Under the pieces are notes generated by a model. That model was not told where the DNA came from. It searched no databases and saw nothing but the letters and a program-made list of their open reading frames with translations. Source: Niabella beijingensis (GTDB taxonomy: Bacteria > Bacteroidota > Bacteroidia > Chitinophagales > Chitinophagaceae). Taken from it: DNA of 64,000 nucleotides. The stretch is taken from NCBI RefSeq assembly GCF_020034665.1, contig NZ_JAIQDI010000001.1, forward strand, positions 434,001 through 498,000, in the 5' to 3' direction. The first letter of the stretch is position 1, and each line of letters begins with the position of its first letter. The position numbers were made by a program, and so were the translations under genes. Positions 52,741 through 60,471 of the stretch are shown here, one piece after another.

Positions 52741-52772
52741 AAGAAGCTGTTTCAAAAAACAGCTTCTTTTTT
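52741..52772. terminator. Bidirectional Rho-independent terminator
   Basis: A perfect 12-bp stem AAGAAGCTGTTT / AAACAGCTTCTT with a 4-base loop. It is followed by T4 on the plus strand (ending the small exported protein gene) and by TTTTAT on the minus strand, where it can also end the convergent SusC/SusD transcript. Confidence 0.85.
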
Positions 52773-52804
52773 CTATTTCGCTAAACATGTAAAAAATAAC
52801 AAAT

Positions 52805-54256
52805 TTAATACCCATCATTTTGCGTCATATTTGCATTCTTTTTAAGCTCCCCATCTGGTATGGGATATAGTTTGTCTGTAGGCTGCCAATCACTTCCCTT
52901 TAACGTACCTAACAATCCATCTGCAAGACCCCAACGTTTTAGGTCCAGCCAGCGATTTCCCCATTCAGCAAAAAATTCGACTTGCCGTTCCTTAATCAAT
53001 GCATTCATTATATCGTCAGGAGAAAGTGTCGTCTCCAATGGTCCCAGTCCCGCCCTTATACGAATTAAATTTATATCCTCTGTCGCCTTAGAATATTGGT
53101 TTTGTTTTATTAGCGCCTCAGCCCTGATCAAGTATTGTTCAGCAAGTCGTAATACCATATAATACTGCTTATAAGGTCCATTCACAATCGCCTCCCCCAA
53201 TCCTTCTTTATATTTTCCAGGAAAATAATAGATCAAATTATCTACGGCAAACCTGGTACTATCCACCCAGGCATCCTTCCTGTGATCTTCCGGTTGAAGG
53301 CTATTTAAGAAAAAATCCGTTATCCAAACTCCAGGCTGATAGTCCGAATTGCGCGACAATGGACGAATAAAGTAGCCTTCTGGCGTTGCATTGTAAGTCC
53401 CTGATGTATTGTTCTGCTTTAACTGCCAAATCGCTTCCCTGCTTTTTGTGCCAAAAATATTTTCAAGAGGTTCCAGAGCCATTTCGGGGCTATTAATAAC
53501 AGTAGTTGCCTCCTGTTCCGCATGGACCAAATCACCCATATAAAGATATACTCTTGCAAGAAGCGCTGTAGCAGCCGTTTTATTCGGAATGATGCGCTCT
53601 CCTTTGCCAACTGAATAATCTTTTGCGAGCTTTTCTTTCGCATCTTTCAGGTCTGCTACAATCTGTTCGTACACCTTATCCGTTGGTGCCCTGGCAAGCA
53701 AGTTTGTCTTACGCCAGTTGGATGTGGTAACAAGGGGAACAGGCCCAAAAAGGTTGACCAGATAAAAATTGCAAAATGCGCGTATAAATCGCGCTTCTCC
53801 AACAAGTTCAGCCTTAATAGAATCATTGATATTTGTACTGTTTTGTAGTCCTTCTATTATTGCATTTGCCCGGTAGACATTTGCATAAAGACTTTGCCAG
53901 AAATTATACCCGACAATTAAATTACCACTAAACAAATTATTTTTAGCAAATTGTGGCCCCTCTGTAGTGTTGACAACTGTTAATTCATCGGCACTCATTC
54001 CGCAATATACCGTTGTAGAATAGCTCGCAAAATTAGCGTTACCCGAAATCAATTCGCTATAAATTCCGGCCATTGCAGCAGTTGCCTCAGCGGGTGATGC
54101 GAAAACCTGTTCTGTTGTAATTGTACTAACCGGAGGAGGAATTTCAATTAACTTTTTGCACCCGGAAATATGCATTTGTAAAAATAAAAAGACTGTCACA
54201 TGAATTATAAATTTATCAAACCGCTTCAAGCTACTATAATATGATAAAAGAGTCAT
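52805..54256 (-). CDS. SusD/RagB-family lipoprotein of the third pair
   Basis: A 483-residue lipoprotein with lipobox ISGC (Cys33) followed by Lys-Lys. SusD features are NINDSIKAELVGEARFIRAFCNFYLVNLFGPVPLVTTSN, ALLARVYLYMGDL, LIKERQVEFFAEWGNRWLDLKRWGLADGLLG and the ending YPIPDGELKKNANMTQNDGY. It is of the shorter type often linked to peptide- or unknown-substrate SusC partners. It starts 10 bp after the SusC stop. No degradative enzyme follows; the terminator lies 30 bp beyond its stop. Confidence 0.95.
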   Translation of the reverse strand: MTLLSYYSSLKRFDKFIIHVTVFLFLQMHISGCKKLIEIPPPVSTITTEQVFASPAEATAAMAGIYSELISGNANFASYSTTVYCGMSADELTVVNTTEGPQFAKNNLFSGNLIVGYNFWQSLYANVYRANAIIEGLQNSTNINDSIKAELVGEARFIRAFCNFYLVNLFGPVPLVTTSNWRKTNLLARAPTDKVYEQIVADLKDAKEKLAKDYSVGKGERIIPNKTAATALLARVYLYMGDLVHAEQEATTVINSPEMALEPLENIFGTKSREAIWQLKQNNTSGTYNATPEGYFIRPLSRNSDYQPGVWITDFFLNSLQPEDHRKDAWVDSTRFAVDNLIYYFPGKYKEGLGEAIVNGPYKQYYMVLRLAEQYLIRAEALIKQNQYSKATEDINLIRIRAGLGPLETTLSPDDIMNALIKERQVEFFAEWGNRWLDLKRWGLADGLLGTLKGSDWQPTDKLYPIPDGELKKNANMTQNDGY

Positions 54257-54266
54257 AACAATAGGT

Positions 54267-57200
54267 TTAAAATTTTAATGAAATACCAAAAGTGAGGATC
54301 AGCGGCTTTGGTGGCGATCCGAAATTCTGCACTTCCGGGTCAAGGCCCTCATAATTCGAAATGATCAAAAGATTTTGCCCCTTGAAAAACGCACTGCAAT
54401 CCGAAATGCCAAGTTTGCGACAAGCTGTTTCTCCCAGCCGGTAGCTTAGAACAAGGTTTTGTAACCGGATAAAGGATGCATCCGTCCAAACACCGTCTGA
54501 ATTCTTATACTGATTAAATAGCACAGATGAAGGGTTGGTGCTAGGACGGGGAATAGCAGTAATGTCACCTTCTTGTTGCCAGCGGTCCAGAATAATTGAA
54601 GGATAGTTGTAAATGCCGCCAGGATAATTGACTGTTGATAAGACACTACGTCCTATTTGTTTTTTAAAGTAAAATAAAAAGCTTAACTGCCAGCGCTTAT
54701 ACGTAAGGCTATTATTTAAGCCGCCAAAGTATTTGGGAGTAAGATCCAGAAAATAAGTATCATCTTCATAGGGTTTGTTATTCTCTACTTTACCATTACC
54801 ATTGCGGTCCTCGAAGCTGTAGTTTCCGGAGGATGGATCCACACCTGTATAGTGCAATACCCGGATTGTATTGAGCGGCTGACCAAGTTGCATCGCTCCA
54901 TAATATGGAGATGCAGAAAAATTCGGATATGAAAGCAACCGGTTGCGATTCAGACTAATATTAAAACTTATATCCCAGTTAAGGTTCGTTGATTGCAGTG
55001 GTTTTCCTTTTAATATAATTTCCCATCCGGTATTTTCCACGTTGGCCGGACTATTCGTTGTCACAAAATCAAAACCCGAATACGTGGGAGTTGGTAGCGC
55101 AACCAGCTGATTATTGCAACGGGTCCGGTACCAGGAGATATCTGCCGTTATGCGATCCTTTAAAAATCCCAATGCAAAACCTACTTCCGTTTTATAGTTC
55201 ACCTGCCATTGAATCAAAGAATCCAGGTGACTTGAAGGTATTAATGGCAATATGCCGTTATAAGATCTACCGGCAGGACCAAACCCCCAACGACTCAAAA
55301 ACTGGTAATCTCCAACATCATCGCTTCCGGTAGTGCCAATACTTGCGCGAATCTTCCCAAAACTTAATGCTGGTATGGATCGCTTTATCCATGCTTCATC
55401 TCCAAATATCCATCCCGCCCCTATCGAACCAAAATTACCAAACTGCCTGCCGGGTCCAAATCGGCTGGAACCATCCCGGCGCATGTTAAGATTTAGAAGG
55501 TACCGTTCCAGCAGGTTATAACCAACACGTCCAAAAACAGCAGCGTATCTATAGTCGCCTCTGTTATTATATACATCCCTTTCAGGAGCATTATTTACGG
55601 ATCGCAACAGCGCATCGTTAGCATACCCCCTTCCCTCCCACAGGGTAGAAGTTGACAAATGATTCTGCCAGGACCCTCCTGCAAGCAGGTTCAGTTTACC
55701 CTTTCCTATGAAACCGTTGTACTCTAACTGGGGTTCAACAATCTGATTAATGGCAATCAGATTACTAAACTGGTTGCTCCCTTTGGAATTATTTTTAGGA
55801 TTTTTTGACCGAATGAGGTCCAGCTGGACCTGGCCGGATTGCAGGTAGTCATACCCCAGGTTGGTTTTAAAACTCAACCCCTTAGAGATTTCATAGCTGG
55901 TACTAAGGCTTGCATTCAGATTATTAATTTTAGACTCATAGGGATTTACAAGGCTACCAAACCGGTACAAATTATCCAACGGTGCCCAGCCCGCATAGTT
56001 CGGATTACCATCTGCATTCCAGATCGACGGTGCATTTGGAGGCAGCGTTGTTAACAATGGCATTCTCTTTAAGTTCACCTTTGATGATGCGTAAATAGTG
56101 GACAAATTGACACGCAATCGTCTATTTGTTGATTGATGGGCTACATTCGCCGAAAAGGATCCCCGTTGATTGGCCCCGCTATAGGTCGAAAGATCTTTTT
56201 GGCTGGAATAATCACCCGAAAGGCGAAAAGTGGTATAAGTGTTCCCGCCAGACACCGTTGCATTCGCCAGAATGGAGGATCCTCCGCTCATGAGTGCTTT
56301 TTGCCAGTTGGTGTACTTTGTAGTATCCCAAAGCACTAAATCCGGCGCATTTTTTGAATCAATGGGTAGGCCATCATTCTTTAATGCCTCCCTGCGCAAG
56401 GCAACGTACTGCTCCGTATTAAGCATATCGTACATTTTCGTGATTTCGGTGGCTCCATAAGATACATTCATTTCCAGGGTTGTCTTGCCGGGCTTTCCCT
56501 TCTTCGTGGTGATCAATATCACCCCCTTTGCACCCCGTGATCCGTAAATGGCAGTGGCGTCAGCATCTTTTAATACCTCGATGCTTTCAATATCGTTGGG
56601 ATTAATATTAAAAAAAGGGCTTTGACCATTAGCAGGCCCTAAATTATTACTAGACTGGTTAACCCCGGTAGATCCGCCCGCATATGATTCCAGGCCATTC
56701 AAATTCAAAATGGTTAATGGCACTCCATCAATAACATACAGGGGGTCAGATGAAAAATTTGGATTGATTCCATTACGGCCTCTGATCTCGATTTTTACAA
56801 CGCCGCTGGCATATCCGCTGGTATTTACAACATCTACTCCTGGACTCAGGCCCTGCAACACATTTAGCACATTCATCACCGGCTGCTTCGCAATATCTGC
56901 GGCTGTTACTTTGGAAATATTTCCTGTACGCAGCCTGTCGCTTGTAGTACCGTAAGCCTGCACCACCACCCTATCTAATTCATTAGTGGCATCCTTTAAG
57001 GTAATGTCCAACTCAGTGTTTTTTTTAACGGTCACAAATTGGATGGCATAGCCAATATAGCTAACGCGCAATTTGTCATCTTCTGTTACTGTGGGCAGCG
57101 TAAACTTGCCGGAGGCATTTGTTACGGAGCCCTTTCCCGTTCGGGTATTGGTAATGGTGGCACCGGAGAGCGGTTCTCCGGAGGAATTACGTACAGTGCC

Positions 57201-57296
57201 GGTAATTTCCCGGTACTCTTTTGGGTTGTTTTGGCTAATAGGGATGAGGTAAAGACATAGCAATGCCAGCACGCCCAGGAGCGCTTTCTTTTTCAT
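54267..57296 (-). CDS. SusC/RagA TonB-dependent transporter of the third pair
   Basis: A 1009-residue outer-membrane receptor. It has an N-terminal hydrophobic signal (MKKKALLGVLALLCLYLIPI) and a CarboxypepD-regulatory-like domain (ITGTVRNSSGEPLSGATITNTRTGKGSVTNASGKFTLP, about 34-110). The plug follows (ISKVTAADIAKQPVMNVLNVLQGLSPGVDVVNTSG; LYVIDGVPLTILN; IESIEVLKDADATAIYGSRGAKGVILITTKKG), then the barrel ending LTFGISLKF. Together with the SusD it forms a complete uptake unit. With no enzymes nearby, the substrate cannot be inferred; the regulators at 48-51 kb are candidates for its control. Confidence 0.95.
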   Translation of the reverse strand: MKKKALLGVLALLCLYLIPISQNNPKEYREITGTVRNSSGEPLSGATITNTRTGKGSVTNASGKFTLPTVTEDDKLRVSYIGYAIQFVTVKKNTELDITLKDATNELDRVVVQAYGTTSDRLRTGNISKVTAADIAKQPVMNVLNVLQGLSPGVDVVNTSGYASGVVKIEIRGRNGINPNFSSDPLYVIDGVPLTILNLNGLESYAGGSTGVNQSSNNLGPANGQSPFFNINPNDIESIEVLKDADATAIYGSRGAKGVILITTKKGKPGKTTLEMNVSYGATEITKMYDMLNTEQYVALRREALKNDGLPIDSKNAPDLVLWDTTKYTNWQKALMSGGSSILANATVSGGNTYTTFRLSGDYSSQKDLSTYSGANQRGSFSANVAHQSTNRRLRVNLSTIYASSKVNLKRMPLLTTLPPNAPSIWNADGNPNYAGWAPLDNLYRFGSLVNPYESKINNLNASLSTSYEISKGLSFKTNLGYDYLQSGQVQLDLIRSKNPKNNSKGSNQFSNLIAINQIVEPQLEYNGFIGKGKLNLLAGGSWQNHLSTSTLWEGRGYANDALLRSVNNAPERDVYNNRGDYRYAAVFGRVGYNLLERYLLNLNMRRDGSSRFGPGRQFGNFGSIGAGWIFGDEAWIKRSIPALSFGKIRASIGTTGSDDVGDYQFLSRWGFGPAGRSYNGILPLIPSSHLDSLIQWQVNYKTEVGFALGFLKDRITADISWYRTRCNNQLVALPTPTYSGFDFVTTNSPANVENTGWEIILKGKPLQSTNLNWDISFNISLNRNRLLSYPNFSASPYYGAMQLGQPLNTIRVLHYTGVDPSSGNYSFEDRNGNGKVENNKPYEDDTYFLDLTPKYFGGLNNSLTYKRWQLSFLFYFKKQIGRSVLSTVNYPGGIYNYPSIILDRWQQEGDITAIPRPSTNPSSVLFNQYKNSDGVWTDASFIRLQNLVLSYRLGETACRKLGISDCSAFFKGQNLLIISNYEGLDPEVQNFGSPPKPLILTFGISLKF

Positions 57297-58083
57297 TATA
57301 CATGAATTTTTTGGTTAAGAAATCATCTTAAACCCATGTAATTATATCCCGGGGAGAGTACTTGTGTATTTTAAAATATTATGCTTCTTTCATAGAGTAC
57401 TACAAAGCAGCCGGGGGCCGGCTCCATGAGATAAGCCGGCCTTTGGATGTGCTGCCGCCAGGGGTTTTTACCGTTGCCTTTAAATTTTACTAGAATGAGA
57501 ATAACCGGTACCCTGGCAAAAAATTAATCTGGTTGGCGCGGAATAAGCGAATACCAGGTGTTGTAACTTGCCCGTTCACTGCCTCCTAAGCAGCAATGTC
57601 CGGAGCAACATAATTCTATTGAAAATAAAAATAGTTTTTTGTAATCAGCCTGCCTCATCTTGCCTTTTTGGTTAAGCAAGTCTCTTCAGCAGACGGGGCA
57701 ATCGTAGTATTTTAAAACATATAGAGCAGGCCCCGTCTTACCGAACTGCGGCGCCGCGAAGAGCCTTGACCCAGTAAGCTGATAGGAGCCTACTCTATAT
57801 GTTAAATTATATAGAGCAGGCTTTCACTATCATCTCGGGTCTGTTAAGTTCGCGGCTTTCAGTTCGAGACTCGTAGTGAAATCCTTCACATCAATGAAGA
57901 ATCTCAAATTTATTGAATAATCGCTACAACATTTACATGTTGCAGAATTGTCGTAATAAAAATACGTAAAATATACCATAATGGTATATTTTATATTCAA
58001 TAATCGATAAATTATACCAATTATCTAATATTTATCAAGACTGGCAAATTCTTATCTAATTTTTGATAATAAATTATAGATGA
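57297..58083. repeat. Palindrome-rich intergenic region with a likely operator
   Basis: No gene is supported in these 790 bp. Several inverted repeats are visible. AGACGGGGC (57691-57699) pairs with GCCCCGTCT (57730-57738). GCGGCGCCGC lies at 57749-57758. AGCCTACTCTATAT (57787-57800) pairs with ATATAGAGCAGGCT (57809-57822, one G-T pair), and ATATAGAGCAGGC also occurs at 57719. A perfect 11-bp palindrome, TAAAATATACC, five-base spacer, GGTATATTTTA (57967-57993), lies about 90 bp before the HTH gene and is a probable binding site. Confidence 0.55.
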
Positions 58084-58428
58084 ATGCCAAGAACAAAGCG
58101 AAATATTTCGAAAGAGCAAAAAGCGAATGAATTCAACCAACAATTACAGCACAAACTCAACTCTTTAAAAACAGATTTTGAATCGAATAAGGTTGAGAGT
58201 TTTGGAAAAATTAATGCTTTGATCCCTCCATCTGTATTTGCTCGTCAGCTACACATGGGTTACGAATCCTTCAAAAGCAAATGTAATAATCCAGGCGACT
58301 TCTCAAATAATGAACTTGTGCGAATGGCCGAATTAATTGACATTGATATTAACATTTTGATAAAGTTCATTTTCAAAATGATGAAATATAAAAACAAATT
58401 TAAGGCCGGAGATTCAATTAGGCTATAA
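58084..58428 (+). CDS. Small HTH (XRE-like) DNA-binding protein
   Basis: A 114-residue basic protein. After a charged N-terminal helix (about 7-40) comes a helix-turn-helix-like region (about 45-95: KINALIPPSVFARQLHMGYESFKSKCNNPGDFSNNELVRMAELIDIDINILIKFI). This resembles phage or XRE-type regulators in which the second helix replaces the usual consensus. The perfect palindrome at 57967-57993 in its upstream region fits autoregulation. A possible overlapping ATG at 58080 is out of frame. Confidence 0.6.
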   Translation: MPRTKRNISKEQKANEFNQQLQHKLNSLKTDFESNKVESFGKINALIPPSVFARQLHMGYESFKSKCNNPGDFSNNELVRMAELIDIDINILIKFIFKMMKYKNKFKAGDSIRL

Positions 58429-58573
58429 AATTCCTACACAGAACTAAGACGAATTTTAAGTAACTTCGAGAACAATAAGGATGAATCGGAGAAAATGAGC
58501 TATTTGGGAAACTGCGGCCAATGTGACGTGAGTAAGTAAAATAGAAATAATTTTATATTTAAAATTGAAAACT

Positions 58574-58810
58574 ATGGGCAGCGTAAATGCAATGCGCCGT
58601 GATGTTAAGAAATATATTGATACGGCTGATGAAAAAGTGGTAAAGATGGTTCATGCCATGTTAGAAGTAGATGCGGAAAATGACTGGTGGGATGGCATGC
58701 CGGATAATGTGAAGAAAGACGTGGAAGTTGCTTTGGTGGAATCTGAAAACGGCAAGGTAACCCCTCATGAGGAAGTACAAAAGCGATACCACAAATGGCT
58801 GTCAAAATAA
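58574..58810 (+). CDS. Antitoxin of a ParE/RelE-type toxin-antitoxin pair
   Basis: The start is taken at the ATG at 58574 (78 residues); the longer frame begins with TTG. The protein is acidic and helical (RRDVKKYIDTADEKVVKMVHAMLEVDAENDWWDGMPDNVKKDVEVALVESENGKVTPHEEVQKRYHKWLSK), like the small addiction-module antitoxins of Bacteroidota. Its end overlaps the toxin ATG by 16 bp, the usual arrangement for translational coupling. Confidence 0.8.
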   Translation: MGSVNAMRRDVKKYIDTADEKVVKMVHAMLEVDAENDWWDGMPDNVKKDVEVALVESENGKVTPHEEVQKRYHKWLSK

Positions 58811-59094
58811 ACTGGACCAATCGGGCCTGGAAAACCTATGAATCCAACATCAAATACCTTCAGGATGCCTGGACACAGCGAGAGGTAAATAATTTTATTG
58901 AGCAAACCGATAAACTCATTTTACGACTTTCACGCTTTCCTCAAAGTGGCCGTTCACGGAATAAAAAGTACCAAAACATAAGGTGTGCTGTACTGCACAA
59001 AAGAGTATTACTTATTTATAAGTACAAACCCATAAAAAATGAAATTGATCTATTAGTATTTTGGAATACCTGGCAAAATCCCAAGAAGCTGTAA
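58795..59094 (+). CDS. ParE/RelE-family toxin
   Basis: A 99-residue protein with the ParE/RelE pattern: INWTNRAWKTYESNIKYLQDAW at the N-terminus, VNNFIEQTDKLILRLSRFPQSGRSR in the middle, and YQNIRCAVLHKRVLLIYKYK with the final VFWNTWQNPKKL. ParE-type toxins attack DNA gyrase; RelE-type toxins cleave mRNA on the ribosome. The FPQSGR-IR and IDLLVFWNTRQ-like ending fits the ParE branch better. Pairs like this stabilise mobile or accessory regions. Confidence 0.85.
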   Translation: MAVKINWTNRAWKTYESNIKYLQDAWTQREVNNFIEQTDKLILRLSRFPQSGRSRNKKYQNIRCAVLHKRVLLIYKYKPIKNEIDLLVFWNTWQNPKKL

Positions 59095-59214
59095 ATGCAC
59101 TTCCTTTAAATAACATAGGTCAAAACTGCAAAAATTTTCAAAAATCAAAAAACCACTATTGCATACCTAACAATTAATATAAGCAAAAGAAAGTAATTAG
59201 CCTCGGTGGCAACG

Positions 59215-59328
59215 GTGTTTTCCCAAAACAGCCATATAAAACAGCTACAAGAAGTAATTATTATTTACAATGCCAATGCGCTTTCTTTCTGGCTGAACAG
59301 CGGAGATCGGGTTTATACTCCCGCTTGA
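59215..59328 (+). pseudogene. Truncated paralog of the 80-residue gene at 60184
   Basis: A 37-codon frame from a GTG (VFSQNSHIKQLQEVIIIYNANALSFWLNSGDRVYTPA). Its central part aligns with the beginning of the 80-residue protein (TKIIIVYNNEALSSYLWMHNGTKWYLFP) and then stops. The rest of the gene is missing, so this is probably a remnant of a duplication. The remainder of the gap 59095-59446 holds nothing recognisable. Confidence 0.5.
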
Positions 59329-59446
59329 TATTAATTAAAAAATTCCTAAAGTTATCCAGACACTAAGAATAATTTGGAGAACAACTAGAAAATAATTAAG
59401 TTAAACATTTCCAGGTTGGCAGAACCAACTTCTTAATACCATAGAC

Positions 59447-59890
59447 ATGAAAGCAATCAGATTATTACTATTTATCTTTTTTACTGCAACGGGAATTGCC
59501 AATGCACAGACCAACAAAAATCACTTTGTAGACCTACCTTCGCCCCATCAGGATACGACTTTTGAGCGCGTCTTGCAGCTGCTTCTTTCGAGCGACTATT
59601 TCGTTCTTTCGGCTGATAAAAGTTCGGGCCTCATCCAATGCAAAATCGTTATGGATGACAATAAGAGTAAGGTATTTACAAAGTTAAAAATAGATATTCT
59701 TGAATACAACCTGCTGATTCAGAACAACCGGAACAAAGGCTCACGGATATATATCCAAGCCAACGTTAAACAAAAGATCCGAAGTCCAAAAGTGAATGAC
59801 GATGGCATCTATATTGATGACAATGGCGTAACCAAAAATCCAAAATATTATGATCCCATTATAGCATTCCTTAAATCCAATTTGATTTAA
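59447..59890 (+). CDS. Exported protein of unknown function
   Basis: A 147-residue protein with a signal peptide (MKAIRLLLFIFFTATGIANA, then QTN). The mature part is an alpha/beta domain (TTFERVLQLLLSSDYFVLSADKSSGLIQCKIVMDDNKSKVFTKLKIDILEYNLLIQNNRNKGSRIYIQANV). That pattern, an SDYFV strand followed by an amphipathic helix, is common in small Bacteroidota lipocalin- or DUF4468-like exported proteins. I cannot fix the family. It is followed by a terminator. Confidence 0.65.
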   Translation: MKAIRLLLFIFFTATGIANAQTNKNHFVDLPSPHQDTTFERVLQLLLSSDYFVLSADKSSGLIQCKIVMDDNKSKVFTKLKIDILEYNLLIQNNRNKGSRIYIQANVKQKIRSPKVNDDGIYIDDNGVTKNPKYYDPIIAFLKSNLI

Positions 59891-59913
59891 CTTTTGAGCA
59901 GCAAATAAACATG

Positions 59914-59946
59914 AAGGTTATCCCACATAAAGGCGATAACCTTTTT
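59914..59946 (+). terminator. Rho-independent terminator
   Basis: AAGGTTATC / GATAACCTT 9-bp perfect stem with a 12-base loop, followed by TTTTT. It ends the exported protein gene 24 bp upstream. Confidence 0.85.
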
Positions 59947-59961
59947 GATTTAAATTTCAAG

Positions 59962-60005
59962 CATTTCCTTAAACCGTTGTCACTATAATTCGTGACAAGG
60001 AAATG
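59962..60005. repeat. Interrupted inverted repeat upstream of the 80-residue gene
   Basis: CATTTCCTT, a 7-base interruption, then TGTCAC (59962-59983) pairs with GTGACAAGGAAATG (59992-60005), giving two stacked perfect stems around an 8-base loop. It could be an operator, an RNA structure or an insertion end; no T-run follows. The rest of the 290-bp gap has no gene. Confidence 0.5.
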
Positions 60006-60183
60006 ATTAAAAAAATTTGAAATATGTCAGTTTTGGTTATACCTTAGAATTGCATTATAGACCTAATTGGGCTTCTCCAGTACCGTAACTACTGAATACC
60101 GGGGAACCCATTTTTTTAAAACTCCGTGCCAGTCAAGATGGCTGAATTTTGAGATTTTGTAACCCAGACTAATTATTTAAACT

Positions 60184-60426
60184 ATGAACACTTCTACCAA
60201 AATTATTATCGTTTATAATAACGAAGCCCTTTCCTCCTACTTATGGATGCACAACGGAACCAAATGGTACCTGTTTCCATTTTTGGAAGGCCGGGACCTG
60301 TATCCATGCTTTGACAAAAAATTCACCCTACAAAATTTGAATTACAATTCACTGCCAGACAGCCTGAAGAAGGAACTGAAAGCGGATGATTTTGATAACA
60401 ACATTAAGGTAATCTATTGTTTATAG
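60184..60426 (+). CDS. Small cytoplasmic protein of unknown function
   Basis: An 80-residue protein without signal peptide or membrane helix. It is aromatic-rich (NEALSSYLWMHNGTKWYLFPFLEGRDLYPCF) with an acidic end (LKADDFDNNIKVIYCL). I do not recognise it. A truncated paralog at 59215-59328 indicates a small family in this region, which makes it likelier to be a real gene than its size alone would. Confidence 0.55.
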   Translation: MNTSTKIIIVYNNEALSSYLWMHNGTKWYLFPFLEGRDLYPCFDKKFTLQNLNYNSLPDSLKKELKADDFDNNIKVIYCL

Positions 60427-60471
60427 ACCAGACATAATCGTTGGCTCCCTGAGAACTTACTTGTATCCATT

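Noticed and set aside
57860-57890. T-loop-like GTTCGAGAC sequence as a possible tRNA
   Set aside because: No matching acceptor or T-stem and no cloverleaf can be drawn around it.
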